The position numbers were made by a program, and so were the translations under genes. Below are positions 31,919 through 40,941 of a stretch of 64,000 bases of DNA, piece after piece. The first letter of the stretch is position 1; each line of letters opens with the position of its first letter. The notes below the pieces were generated by a model. It made no database searches and had not been told where the DNA came from. It saw only the letters and a program-made list of their open reading frames with translations. The stretch comes from Trichomonas vaginalis G3 (Eukaryota; Parabasalia; Trichomonadida; Trichomonadidae), in NCBI RefSeq assembly GCF_026262505.1, contig NC_067207.1:5340252-5404251 (forward strand), given 5' to 3'.

Positions 31919-32746
31919 ATGTCTCATACTAAACAAATTACGTTCAATAAGTCATGCCCGAGCATCAAGTTTAATGCTGATATTGAACCAAAACCAGTTC
32001 CATGGCTTTTCATCGAAACAGGTTATTATCCGAAGAAGAGATCTATGGGTGGAAGACTTACTAGCCAGGTATCCTTGCCACCTAAGCACATGACATTCGG
32101 AAACGATTACATGTTTGCTAATTCTACAATACCATTCACTAAACAAGAAATGAATGTCATTAATACTGCAGAGAGAAGGCAAGACGTAGAAATTGAAATG
32201 CATAATGACGTTTCCAGAGTCAATTTAGCCAAACAAATCAATGCGCAGTCCAAAATTGAATTTGAAACGTTATTACAAAGGCAACAAGAAGAAGCGAATT
32301 TAAAGAAGAAACAAGCAATGCTATTCAAAGATCCTGAAGGAGAAGAGTTAATTACTGCTAGATCCTCTAGATCTACCGATTCGTTATTGATGGATTCTTC
32401 AAGGAACGACGTTGAGGTCAGCAACAATGAAATTGATGATAAAGCGTACATTTCTAAACTAGAAAAGTTTGATGGAGCCCAAGTTAAGAAAATGATTTTC
32501 CAATCAATCACTCCAGCAACTAGAATCAGAGGTTCGCATTTTTCGAAATCAGAGTTCTCATTCGGTAAAAATGATCAGTTAGAGAAAAGAGTGTCTGGTG
32601 GAATGAGGAACATTCAGAGAGCTATTACTTCGATGGCCGATCCTAACGAATATAATGTGGCTAAGAAATTAGACTCATTCCCTGATCCACGTGACAGTAA
32701 TTTACCATCAATTAATAGAATGAATAAGTTTTACGCAAACTGTTAA
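31919..32746 (+). CDS. Hypothetical protein, possible lost upstream start
   Basis: The first ATG of the frame is at 31919 (275 aa). The protein is hydrophilic with a helical, charged middle (LLQRQQEEANLKKKQ) and Ser-rich low complexity; I recognise no family. The frame is open and protein-like from 31820. A TGTCACTTTTATAAGG initiator-like sequence lies at about 31806-31821, and an in-frame TTG stands at 31826 exactly where an ATG would be expected. A start codon mutated from ATG to TTG, adding 31 residues, is one explanation; the other is a leader of about 110 nt. Confidence 0.5.
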   Translation: MSHTKQITFNKSCPSIKFNADIEPKPVPWLFIETGYYPKKRSMGGRLTSQVSLPPKHMTFGNDYMFANSTIPFTKQEMNVINTAERRQDVEIEMHNDVSRVNLAKQINAQSKIEFETLLQRQQEEANLKKKQAMLFKDPEGEELITARSSRSTDSLLMDSSRNDVEVSNNEIDDKAYISKLEKFDGAQVKKMIFQSITPATRIRGSHFSKSEFSFGKNDQLEKRVSGGMRNIQRAITSMADPNEYNVAKKLDSFPDPRDSNLPSINRMNKFYANC

Positions 32747-33024
32747 ATTGTCCATGAACCCTACAACTTATAAGTTCTATTTTTAATATAACTTGATATT
32801 TTAGTGATTGTTGTTGATCAATGAAATTTGTTCTAAATTTATTGTTTGTTTTTGACTTAATTTATGATTTTTATTTGTATTTTTATAAATAGCACAATAT
32901 TCTTCCATTAATTAAGAATGTTGACAGATCAAAATTAAAATTTGAAGTGAAATTTCTTGAAAAAATCGAATCTTGTAAGATAGAATTAGATTTATTACAA
33001 AACATAGTATTTCAAAAATAGTTA

Positions 33025-34011
33025 TTATAGAGAATCTTCATCATATACCAATCTCTGGAGGTGAATTACTGTTCTTTCGTCATCAAAAGTATCAGGACGT
33101 CTGAGAGATATTGATGTTGATTTTGACATCAATTCTGGAGGTGGACGGCGCAAATAAATAGGCAATTCTCCTTTTACTAACATCGGAAAATTTGCTTGCG
33201 TTAATGAACGTTCTATACTGGATAATGTATTTATGGCAGAAGTATAGAAAGGGGTTATCTTTATTTTCGATCTTTTTGACGTTGTTACAAGATTATTTAG
33301 TTCGCAATGGGCAGAACATGGATCTATTGAATAAGGAATGAGCAAATCTGGAAGTTTTGGATTTTTAAGAAATTCTTCTTTCTTAGCATCATCTTTTTCA
33401 TAAGGAGAAATTGCTTTTGTAATGAATTTAACATAGGTTCTATGTATTTGCCCATTTTCAAGTTTTATTGAGTAATAGTCTGATTCGATCATTGATGATG
33501 ACTTTAAAATCTTGCCTTTAACAATTTTGATTAAATTTGGGTTTGCTGATGGTATAGCAGCAAAAACTTCTGTGTCTTTTGGAAAGATATTATTTTGGGG
33601 AGATATATAGCTAAGTAATGGATGAATTTGGTCTTTTGAGCAAATGTATTTTTTATATGGAGGGAAAACATCACTGCAAATATAAATTGATTGGTATATT
33701 TCTTTTATAAGTAAGCACAATCTTTGAAACTCACCATAATTTATAATCGAAAATGTACCTAATAAAACCGAATTTGATTTAACTTCTGATGATGACATAA
33801 TTGGAAGTGGTGTTTCAATAAACTTTTTATAGTTTTCGCTTATCCAATTGCCAAAATCTTTCACGTTTGAATTTAAGGCGATTTCTTGGAGTGATCGAAT
33901 CTTTTCTTGAATCAAATCATTTTTTCGAGCTGGTAATTTCAAATGGATCTTGTTTATTTTTTCCACTTCAATTTTGATCGCAGAAACCAACTGTGTAGCC
34001 TTTTCATTCAT
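33025..34011 (-). CDS. Hypothetical protein, possibly with Tudor-like segment
   Basis: ATG 34011 gives 328 aa. The N-terminal 60 residues are helical and charged. Residues about 145-200 (DTEVFAAIPSANPNL, then DYYSIKLENGQIHR) have the spacing of a small beta-barrel such as a Tudor domain, as in SGF29, but the match is weak. The C terminus is proline/arginine-rich. I do not assign a function. The Maverick inserted about 280 bp upstream of its start codon, close enough to affect its promoter. Confidence 0.45.
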   Translation of the reverse strand: MNEKATQLVSAIKIEVEKINKIHLKLPARKNDLIQEKIRSLQEIALNSNVKDFGNWISENYKKFIETPLPIMSSSEVKSNSVLLGTFSIINYGEFQRLCLLIKEIYQSIYICSDVFPPYKKYICSKDQIHPLLSYISPQNNIFPKDTEVFAAIPSANPNLIKIVKGKILKSSSMIESDYYSIKLENGQIHRTYVKFITKAISPYEKDDAKKEEFLKNPKLPDLLIPYSIDPCSAHCELNNLVTTSKRSKIKITPFYTSAINTLSSIERSLTQANFPMLVKGELPIYLRRPPPELMSKSTSISLRRPDTFDDERTVIHLQRLVYDEDSL

Positions 34012-34290
34012 ATTTCACAAATTAAGTCCTAATTTTTGACTATTTTTGACATTTGACATTACGATAAAATTTACTTTGTCAAATATAACTCTCTACATGC
34101 TAAAGGTACATGCACGAGACTTCCCAACGATAGATTTTCAAATAAATAGGATATTTAGAATCAGTAGGCTCCAAATATGAATAATATGATCTTATTTTGA
34201 AAAGTTATTAAGATAATAAAAAGATTTGTGAATTATATTTTAATTTCCCTAATTTTTATCAATTAATCATCAAATTATGATTTATATATC

Positions 34291-34295
34291 AAATG
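34291..34295. repeat. Left target-site duplication (AAATG) of the Maverick
   Basis: AAATG directly precedes the poly(A) end at 34296, and the same five bases follow the poly(T) end at 56670. Polintons make 5-6 bp duplications. Confidence 0.7.
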
Positions 34296-34532
34296 AAAAA
34301 AAAAAAAAAAAAAAAAAAAAGTAGTGGGGCTTCCAGGCACTTCGTGCCCTCTAGCCCCGAAGATGTTTAGTATAAATGAAGTTTTTATTCGGAAAATTGT
34401 TAGTCTTCTGGTGTGAATTCGGAGGACTCTTCTTCTTCCTCCATTGCTTCTGGGAAGAAGCCTTCTTCTGGGTCGAAAACATTATATAATGTGTCGCTTT
34501 TCACAAATTATATATGTTTTCATGTTTTGTCA
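34296..34532 (+). repeat. Maverick left terminal inverted repeat
   Basis: Starts with 25 A, then GTAGTGGGG and a nested hairpin (GGGGCT 34326-34331 with AGCCCC 34353-34358; GGCAC 34336-34340 with GTGCC 34344-34348, loop TTC). It matches the complement of the right end up to GTTTTGTCA, but has about 64 extra bases at 34400-34463 that are absent on the right. Confidence 0.9.
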
Positions 34533-34580
34533 CTTTTCTGTCACTTTTCAGGAAAAAAACATTTTTATTATTATATATAA

Positions 34581-35414
34581 ATGAATTTTACAAAACCACC
34601 GTTACCGTTCTTTGGAAATAAGAGTAAATGTAAAGATATTATATTGAGAGAACTTAAGAAACTACCGAATGGTCTAACATTTGTAGATTTGTTCGGTGGA
34701 AGTTTCTATATATCCCATTTGTGCCATATAATATTCCCAGACTCAAAGATTATATGCAATGACTTCGACAACTATATGGACCGTCTCAAACATATACCAG
34801 ACACAAACAAAATATTGAGTGAGTTAAAAGAAAAGATACCTATAGGTAAGATGGAACGTATACCATTAGATAACAAAAATATTGTGAGAGAGGTTTTGAA
34901 AAAAGCAGAATATATAGACTGGGATAGTATATCTGCTAGACTATTATATAGTGGTGCTATAAGAGTTCATGACATTGAAACACTTATGTCAAAAGTTTTA
35001 TATCTTAACTATACAAATGTTTTCAAAGAGGACATAGAAAAATATATTGAGGGTATAGAGTTTGTGAGATGTCATTGGACAGATTTGTATGAAAAATATA
35101 AAGACAAGGAAAATGTTTTCTTTATAGTGGACCCGCCGTTCTATAACACATGGGATTTTCAATACCAAGTAGACTGGACTTTGAGAGACTCTTTAGAAAC
35201 TTTAGACGTTTTACATAACCATCCATGCTTTTACTTTACATCCGATAAAAGTGGTTTGGAAACCGTTATGAGATGGTTAGAGGACATACATGACTATGAG
35301 TTTATATATGACAAGATAGAATATGAGAGAGGTCCTATAAACTGGAGAAAGTGTCACAATAAAGAAATTTTATTAGTAAGTAAATGTGGTTTGAAATCGG
35401 ACTACTTGTTTTAG
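34581..35414 (+). CDS. Dam-like DNA N6-adenine methyltransferase (D12 class)
   Basis: The 277-aa protein has the D12-class order of motifs: PPLPFFGNKSK (residues 6-16, AdoMet-site motif), VDLFGGSFY (35-43) and the catalytic DPPF tetrad at 184-187, followed by YNTW. Such enzymes methylate adenine N6 in DNA. Two TCACTTTT initiator-like sequences lie at about 34529-34547 just upstream. This is one of the few large intact genes of the element and sits immediately inside the left terminus. Adenine methylation and Maverick-borne Dam-like enzymes have been reported in trichomonads. The target sequence cannot be deduced. Confidence 0.88.
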   Translation: MNFTKPPLPFFGNKSKCKDIILRELKKLPNGLTFVDLFGGSFYISHLCHIIFPDSKIICNDFDNYMDRLKHIPDTNKILSELKEKIPIGKMERIPLDNKNIVREVLKKAEYIDWDSISARLLYSGAIRVHDIETLMSKVLYLNYTNVFKEDIEKYIEGIEFVRCHWTDLYEKYKDKENVFFIVDPPFYNTWDFQYQVDWTLRDSLETLDVLHNHPCFYFTSDKSGLETVMRWLEDIHDYEFIYDKIEYERGPINWRKCHNKEILLVSKCGLKSDYLF

Positions 35415-35515
35415 GTTTTTTCCATTGTGTCATTTATTTCTTTGACGTGGCAGAAAAGTACAGAGAATATGAAGATGAACCAATGCCTGCAAATGTTCAG
35501 CATATGTACTCGTAA
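35384..35515 (+). CDS. 43-aa small membrane protein overlapping the methyltransferase
   Basis: A +1-frame ATG at 35384, inside the end of the methyltransferase gene, opens a 43-codon frame to TAA 35513-35515; the overlap is 31 bases. The product starts with one hydrophobic helix (residues 3-20, FEIGLLVLGFFHCVIYFF) followed by an acidic, hydrophilic tail (DVAEKYREYEDEP). The composition shift and the clean stop before the next gene suggest real coding, but conservation is untested. It resembles no family I know. Confidence 0.5.
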   Translation: MWFEIGLLVLGFFHCVIYFFDVAEKYREYEDEPMPANVQHMYS

Positions 35516-35521
35516 GAGATA

Positions 35522-35527
35522 TTTTTA
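35522..35527 (+). promoter_or_regulatory. Maverick TTTTTA start motif
   Basis: TTTTTA ends 12 nt before ATG 35539. The same motif, 11-14 nt before the start, precedes the genes at 35920, 37010, 39735, 40156, 40328, 40942, 43205, 44460, 48316, 49204, 50478, 52142, 54083 and 55883. Confidence 0.7.
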
Positions 35528-35538
35528 TCTAATATTAA

Positions 35539-35901
35539 ATGGACGCACAGAACTTAGCGAATGCACAGCAACCTGGACAACCAAACCCAGAGAATATTCC
35601 AAATGAAGTTAGAATACAAACTGCAATGGCAAACTATGGTCAAGTGCCAACAGATGTACAAATGCAAACTGCCATGTCAAATGACGCTGCGTTAGGTTTG
35701 CCACCATGGTATGCAAATATGAGATGGAAAGAGTTTTATACAAACCCTGAAGTGGGATATAAACAACTTTATGCAGATGACGCGAACACAGGAGTTGACC
35801 CAGAATATGTTTTCTACCAGAGGAGAAACAGAATGTATGAGCTCCAGTTAAAGAATGCTATGGAACTCAACAGGAAACGCAAAAGACTAGGCGGACATTA
35901 G
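35539..35901 (+). CDS. Hypothetical Maverick protein, 120 aa
   Basis: The protein has a Gln/Asn/Pro-rich N terminus with two similar units (EVRIQTAMANYGQVP and DVQMQTAMSNDAALG). A tryptophan/tyrosine-rich middle (PPWYANMRWKEFYTNPEVGYKQLY) and a basic C terminus (NRKRKRLGGH) follow. I recognise no family. The position among small structural-type genes suggests a virion component, which is inference. It is intact and uses a TTTTTA start motif. Confidence 0.6.
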   Translation: MDAQNLANAQQPGQPNPENIPNEVRIQTAMANYGQVPTDVQMQTAMSNDAALGLPPWYANMRWKEFYTNPEVGYKQLYADDANTGVDPEYVFYQRRNRMYELQLKNAMELNRKRKRLGGH

Positions 35902-35919
35902 ATTTTTACATATAGTAAA

Positions 35920-36162
35920 ATGGGTTTCTTCAGTAAGATAGGAAACTTCTTTCGAAATGTTGGAAGAGGTATATGGAATGGAATAAAAACCGTAGGAAGA
36001 GGAATTTGGAACGGAGTCAAAAATATTGGTAAAAGGGTAGGTCAGTTTGTTGGTATTATACCTAAAGACCCTGAACCAGAAGAGCAAGCTCCTGTTATAC
36101 AACAGCCTGAACCTGCACCACAGTCTAGTTGGCAACCAAATCCAACACCTCAACCGTATTAA
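35920..36162 (+). CDS. Small amphipathic-helix protein, minor virion-type
   Basis: The 80-aa protein begins MGFFSKIGNFFRNVG and continues with two tandem copies of an VGRGIWNG(I/V)K unit, giving a long basic amphipathic helix. A Pro/Gln/Glu-rich tail ends QPNPTPQPY. Short N-terminal amphipathic helices of this kind occur in membrane-active minor capsid proteins (adenovirus pVI is the known model). The comparison is by composition, not homology. A second protein of this type is at 39735. Confidence 0.6.
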   Translation: MGFFSKIGNFFRNVGRGIWNGIKTVGRGIWNGVKNIGKRVGQFVGIIPKDPEPEEQAPVIQQPEPAPQSSWQPNPTPQPY

Positions 36163-36203
36163 AAAGTTATATTTTTACCGTTCGATAGTAGTTGTATATG
36201 AAA

Positions 36204-37010
36204 CTAAGTTCTAAGTAAAACGCATGGTATAATGGAATTATTCTTTTTCTTCCATCTGTAGTAAACCATACTTGAAAGTCTGAAATACTTCCACTTGTGG
36301 TTCGTATAACTTTGTAGGTTTTTCGTAAAAATCATTTGCCAAGCATAAGAAAGAGTTTTGGGCGCCAGAAAATGAAGCATGAACAATAATAGCAGCTGGG
36401 TCGAAAACATCTTTAAAAAATATGGTTCATCTCTTGCATATCGACTGTAAATATTTGCTAAAGGAAGTTCGACTTTCTGATTTAATTCTTTGCAAATAAT
36501 ACCATGACATTGCAGTGAATTCTGTATATATTTGTTCGTCTTTCTTTGGATTGTCTTCGTAGATTTGAAATGACACTTGTGAATTTGTTTGTCATATACA
36601 ATTCTCACATAAAGTGTGCTCTCGGTATTTGCATATTCATCAGCATATTTTGCATAACATGAATTTATTTTATCTTCTATATTTTTTAACGCAGTCTGTA
36701 GAGAAGATGAAAGGTCAACTTGTATTAGCTCAATTTCTTCCCACATTTTTCGTTTCCCTTCAGATATATAATCTATATGAAACCTTACAATAAATGGAAA
36801 ACTTTTATCTTCTACAGACACAAACTTCATTCTACGAAAGCCAATAGCTTTTGTGACAGATGGGTCTCTTAGCCATCTTAATGGGTAGTCAAAACGATAG
36901 CCTTCATGCTTTACGGTCTCTGTCTCAAACTTTTGACCGACATTAGTAAAAAGTTCATCTAATGGTTTAGTTGTAGCAACTCTTGAATTTTCTTTTTCTA
37001 TTGGAAGCAT
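36204..37010 (-). pseudogene. Maverick unknown protein, 3' half frameshifted (copy 1)
   Basis: ATG 37010 opens a 268-codon frame. The first 190 residues (TKPLDELFTNVGQ, YRFDYPLRWL, AIGFRRM) match a second copy at 43205-44065. From about 36425 the similarity moves into another frame, at a TTTTTT run, and then a third near the end, so the predicted C terminus is not genuine. Function is unknown. It shares an 18-bp bidirectional promoter with the tail-fibre gene. Confidence 0.7.
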
Positions 37011-37028
37011 ATTTTATCTAGAATAAAA
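37011..37028. promoter_or_regulatory. 18-bp bidirectional promoter
   Basis: The two start codons (37010 on minus, 37029 on plus) are only 18 bases apart. The spacer ATTTTATCTAGAATAAAA holds a TTTTA-type motif for each strand in mirror arrangement. Confidence 0.6.
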
Positions 37029-38760
37029 ATGTCAAATGAAACAGCGTCTATGAGAGAAATACAACACAACCGACAACTCATTATACAAGCTCTAAATAAG
37101 AAACACAACAAACTTTTCAAACTATTCTAAGATATCTGAGTCATTGAAAGAAGGAAACTTAAAACTGACATTAAACCCAATGACAGATGAGTTTCTGTTT
37201 CAAGACAATAAGAACCATACTGTCTGTATAAATCCAACAAAAGGAACTTTAAACGAGAAACCTATAAATGAACTTCTTTTGAAAACAGATGTTGACAACA
37301 AAGCTGACAAAGAATATGTAGACGATGCAATAGCAAAAGAAGAAGAAAGAGCTAACAATGCTTATGCAACAAAAGAACATACTCATCCTGAACTAGCAGA
37401 CAAAACATATGTTGACAATAAAATGTCAAGTGAAGTGACAAGAGCTGAAAACGAATATTCTAAAAAGACTCATACACATTCTATATCTGAAATAACAGAC
37501 TTACAAGAAACCTTAAACAGTAAAAGTGCCGTTGGACATACACATACCATTGCAAATATTACAAACTTACAAGAAACCTTAAACAGTAAAAGTGACGTTG
37601 GACATACACATACCATTGCAAATATTACAAACTTACAAGAAACCTTAAACAGGAAAAGTGACGTTGGACATACACATACATCTTCTGAAATAACAGACTT
37701 AAACGTTAGCCTTGAAAAGAAAGCAGATAAAACATATGTCAATGAAATATACCAAAGTTTGATAGGAACAACGAAAAATATTGAAACTATTGTTGGTGAC
37801 TTTTCTGTCAATGAAGAAAACAAATATTTTAGATGGGAGTTTGTACACTCCTTAAAAAATGGTATACGGTATAAACTCATTCCGAAAAATAACAATGAAA
37901 TGTATGTAGGCTATATAAAGAATAATGGTACACAAGTTAAAGTTCCATTAGACAACAACTGCTACTTAAACTTATATGGAGACGAACAAAAGAAATATTT
38001 AAGAGTTTATGAAATGACAGATATGACATTGCCTGACCCAGCTCCAGCACCATATTATTATGACTATGGTGTTGACGCACATGTAGACCCAAAAAAGCAA
38101 ACATTATATTTAGAATATTATAGATATAAAAGATATAATGCAATAGAAAAAACGAGAATAGTATACTATTATGAAGATGACAGAAATAAATATTATAGTC
38201 AAGACTGTACCTACCCTGAAAACATAAGATTATATTATAAAAAATATTCTGACACAAACCAGAAGAAACCAGAAATAGTTACACTATATTTTAAGTTCAA
38301 AAGAGACAATCCTATAATGTCTCATATGTTTGATTTAATGAACCCAGTAGGTTCTATTTATACATCTATGGAAGCAAGAGGTCCTCAAGTAATGTTTGGT
38401 GTTGGGGCATGGGAACAAATAGTCGACAGGTTTTTGTATTGTGCAAACTCTTCAAAGGAAACAGGTGGAAGTAAAACGATTTCAGGTGAAAATTTACCTG
38501 CACATAGTCACTACATAGATTTAAGTACATCTCAAGCAGGTTGGCATAAGCATAGATATTGGGATTGGTCAGGAATGACAAAAGGTAAAGGATATGATGT
38601 TAAAGACAACGTTAAGTTTGCTATAAATTGTTACTGGAGTGACACTCAGGGAGAAGGAAACCATACACATTTCGTTTCAGGATATACGCAAACAACGGGA
38701 CAAAGTAAAGAATACATGCCACCTTACATGACAGTTTACGCATGGTATAGAATTGCTTAG
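37029..38760 (+). CDS. Phage-tail-fibre/collar-like protein, 5' end frameshifted
   Basis: The main frame (37144-38760; first in-frame ATG 37180) encodes about 525 aa. The probable original start is ATG 37029, whose frame breaks near 37100. Residues about 100-190 hold three near-identical 22-residue repeats (GHTHTIANITNLQETLNSK), the phage_fiber_2 type found in bacteriophage tail fibres. The C terminus has the tail-collar order NPVGSIYTS, FGVGAWEQIVDRFL, NLPAHSHYID, and the ending YMPPYMTVYAWYRIA. A host-recognition spike is inferred. The central Tyr-rich region is unfamiliar. Tail fibres are not part of the core Polinton set, and phage origin is likely. Confidence 0.8.
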
Positions 38761-39716
38761 TCGTCATTTTCAACTTCTTTAGCATATTCGTCAGGAGTTG
38801 TCTTATATTTGTTAGGAACTGTCTTTGAAAGTATACCACCTTGAACTTTGACAAGTTTGAAACGAGGTCTGACAATAGTAGTTTTATCTTCTGCTTGCAG
38901 TCTGTACATTTTGCCATGTTTGCCTAAAACTTCATAATATTCTCTTGTATACTTTCTTCTATTTTTACGAACACGAATGTGAGTACCTGTCGGGTTCCCA
39001 TTGTTGTCATAGTCAATAGTATTTTCATATGGGTCGCGTTTAGGTATTTCTATTTTTACTTTGTCACCTTTCTGAAGTTTGAAGCCCGGCATTCTTTCTT
39101 GTTTGTCTCTTTTGACTAAATTATTAAATATATAGTCTTTCTCTAAGTCAGGGTTGTTTTTCATTTCTTCGGGGGAGTGGTTTCCCAAACCTTTTTGTTT
39201 ACGGCTATTGTAAATATTTAAAACTTGTCTCATCTTTGCCATGGAGAAGTGTCTATATTTGTCGTCATATGACATTTCATTTGCTTCACCACCTTGTGGT
39301 TGGTTTAAGTCTCTTAACATTTTTATACATCCGTCAATGACACCAAGAGCAGAATGGTTTTGGTCGACAATGAAATATTGGTTTACATTTTTTGAACGCA
39401 GATAGTTTTTTACATCATCTGATTTGAAAGAACTTTCACAGTCAGATGTCAGTTTTGTTGGATGGTATTTGTCAACGAATATTGTCAAAGCAGTTTTCAC
39501 ATCTAAAATATTTTTGGACCATAATGGTATGGCTTCACAGTATCTTGTGTTTTGACCGACAAATATTAGCCAGTATGGTGGTCCATCTTCTCTATACCTC
39601 GGAATGTTTTCCAAGATATCCATAAACCAAGCATTTGGTGTTGAACTAAAGATTTTTACCATGAGTGCTTTCTTTGTCGCTTTAGAAACATAGGGGTCCT
39701 TGTTTGGATTCGTCAT
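38757..39716 (-). CDS. Maverick integrase (retroviral-like, rve fold)
   Basis: The 319-aa protein starts at ATG 39716. The catalytic core shows D33 (WFMDILEN), D92 (LTSDCESSF) and, after exactly 35 residues, D128 (HSALGVIDGC), where Glu is usual in D,D35E enzymes. The C terminus has a chromo/SH3-like segment (REYYEVLGKHGKMYRLQAED). An N-terminal HHCC zinc finger is not seen, so the protein may be short at its N terminus. It inserts the element and makes the AAATG duplication. Its stop overlaps the stop of the fibre gene by a few bases. Confidence 0.85.
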   Translation of the reverse strand: MTNPNKDPYVSKATKKALMVKIFSSTPNAWFMDILENIPRYREDGPPYWLIFVGQNTRYCEAIPLWSKNILDVKTALTIFVDKYHPTKLTSDCESSFKSDDVKNYLRSKNVNQYFIVDQNHSALGVIDGCIKMLRDLNQPQGGEANEMSYDDKYRHFSMAKMRQVLNIYNSRKQKGLGNHSPEEMKNNPDLEKDYIFNNLVKRDKQERMPGFKLQKGDKVKIEIPKRDPYENTIDYDNNGNPTGTHIRVRKNRRKYTREYYEVLGKHGKMYRLQAEDKTTIVRPRFKLVKVQGGILSKTVPNKYKTTPDEYAKEVENDD

Positions 39717-39734
39717 TTTTTAACCCATAAGAAA
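39717..39734. promoter_or_regulatory. Bidirectional promoter between integrase and 39735 gene
   Basis: The two start codons are 18 bp apart, the same distance as at 37011-37028. TTTTTA (39717-39722) serves the plus strand. Confidence 0.55.
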
Positions 39735-40136
39735 ATGGGTTTTATTTGGCGCATTAGCAGGAGTTGCATCCAGATTTTTGCCGCAGTTGGAACAATAGCC
39801 AGAGGTGTATTTGGAGTTGGAAGGAAGATTTTGAGTACATTAGGTATACTGAAAGAGAAAGCACAACCTATTATACAAACTGTACAGAAAGGTTGGGATG
39901 TAGCACGAGATGCAACAAATCTTATTCCAAATCCTGAAACAAGAGGAAAAGTTCAAGGATGGATGGACAATGTAGGAAGACAAGCAGGAAACTATTATAA
40001 CAAAGCAAATGACTACTATAACCAAGCAGGACACTATATGGACCAAGGTGAAAGATTCTTTAACAGAGGATATAACCATGCACAACAATGGGTAAACAAT
40101 AACCAACCTCAACCGCCTCAAACGTGGGGAATGTAA
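39735..40136 (+). CDS. Second amphipathic small Maverick protein, 133 aa
   Basis: Begins MGFIWRISRSCIQIFAAVG, a hydrophobic/amphipathic helix with small residues. Then follows a helical QPIIQTVQKGWDVARDATNLI stretch, a Tyr/Asn-rich repeat region (YYNKANDYYNQAGHYMDQG) and a Gln/Pro tail (NNNQPQPPQTWGM). The N terminus and tail style parallel the 35920 protein, suggesting related membrane-interacting virion parts. No family is recognised. Intact, with a TTTTTA start motif. Confidence 0.6.
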   Translation: MGFIWRISRSCIQIFAAVGTIARGVFGVGRKILSTLGILKEKAQPIIQTVQKGWDVARDATNLIPNPETRGKVQGWMDNVGRQAGNYYNKANDYYNQAGHYMDQGERFFNRGYNHAQQWVNNNQPQPPQTWGM

Positions 40137-40155
40137 AGTTTTTTACTGAGATGAA

Positions 40156-40308
40156 ATGAACAATACAGCATTGAGACAAATGGGTTCAAGATGGATTTGT
40201 CGGCTTCCAGCAGTTACACAACGTGTTTGTCAAGTTCTTCCTATACCTCAGGAAGTTTTAGACCGACTTAAAAAACCTAAACAACCAGTTGAAAACAAAC
40301 CAAACTAA
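40156..40308 (+). CDS. 50-aa small basic Maverick protein
   Basis: ATG 40156 opens 50 codons, to TAA 40306-40308. The product is basic with two Cys (GSRWICRLPAVTQRVCQV) and a Lys/Pro tail. Its 20-bp leader TTTTTTACTGAGATGAAATG recurs exactly at 40311-40330 before the next gene, supporting expression. No family is recognised. Confidence 0.5.
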   Translation: MNNTALRQMGSRWICRLPAVTQRVCQVLPIPQEVLDRLKKPKQPVENKPN

Positions 40309-40327
40309 AATTTTTTACTGAGATGAA

Positions 40328-40911
40328 ATGACCGAAGAAGTTGAAACGGTATTTGACACCACAAACAAAAAGTTCAGAACCATTGTCAAAACCTGTCAAA
40401 GAACTTACAGATGAAGAGAAAAATTCAATAATAGAAAGTGCCAGGTCTGGAAATACAAACCCTAACTACAAAGTCACTTTTCATAGAAATGGAACGGCTA
40501 GTATCTCAAAAAAGAAACAGACTCTCACAAATAAAATATTGAAGTCTGAAGGAGCTTTCGAGACAACAGATGGAAAAGTTTACTTCACTGACCAAACAGT
40601 TCATTATAGAACATCTCATTGACTTAGAGTCGAAATATTCTAAACTTTACAACAAACACAAAAAGTTGAAAGGAAAACAAAAACAAATGGCATATGATAT
40701 TTATGAAGATGTTGACGACACAACTGTTCCTGCAGGTGAGGTAAAGTCAGAGGAACCGAAAAGTGACGAAAAACCGATAGAAGAAGAAAAACCAAAAACT
40801 GAAGATAAACCAAAACCAAAGTTTAGTTTCCAAACTAAACCAAGTCAACCTTCATTAGCTGGTATGGGTTGGCGTCAAAGACTTATGGCAGCAGGCGGTT
40901 ATGTTAAGTAA
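40328..40911 (+). pseudogene. Maverick Lys/Pro-rich protein gene with start-proximal frameshift
   Basis: ATG 40328 follows the same leader as the previous gene but runs out of frame after the first codons. The coding-like frame (KRYLTPQTKSSEPL, then KELTDEEKNSIIESARSG) is offset by one base and ends at 40622. A second frame (40570-40911) overlaps it and gives a helical Lys-rich segment (YSKLYNKHKKLKGKQK), an acidic Pro/Glu/Lys tail and GMGWRQRLMAAGG. This could be one broken gene or two overlapping ones; I favour one broken gene. Confidence 0.5.
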
Positions 40912-40941
40912 AGAAAAAAACATTTTTTTTATTTTATAAAA

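Noticed and set aside
31730..31919. Intron or upstream exon for the gene at 31919
   Set aside because: No GTAYGT donor or ACTAACACACAG-type branch/acceptor, the trichomonad intron signals, was found.
34296..34320. Poly(A) as the tail of a retrotransposed element
   Set aside because: The opposite end has a matching poly(T) in inverted orientation with the same tip sequence, so the homopolymers belong to the Maverick terminal repeats.
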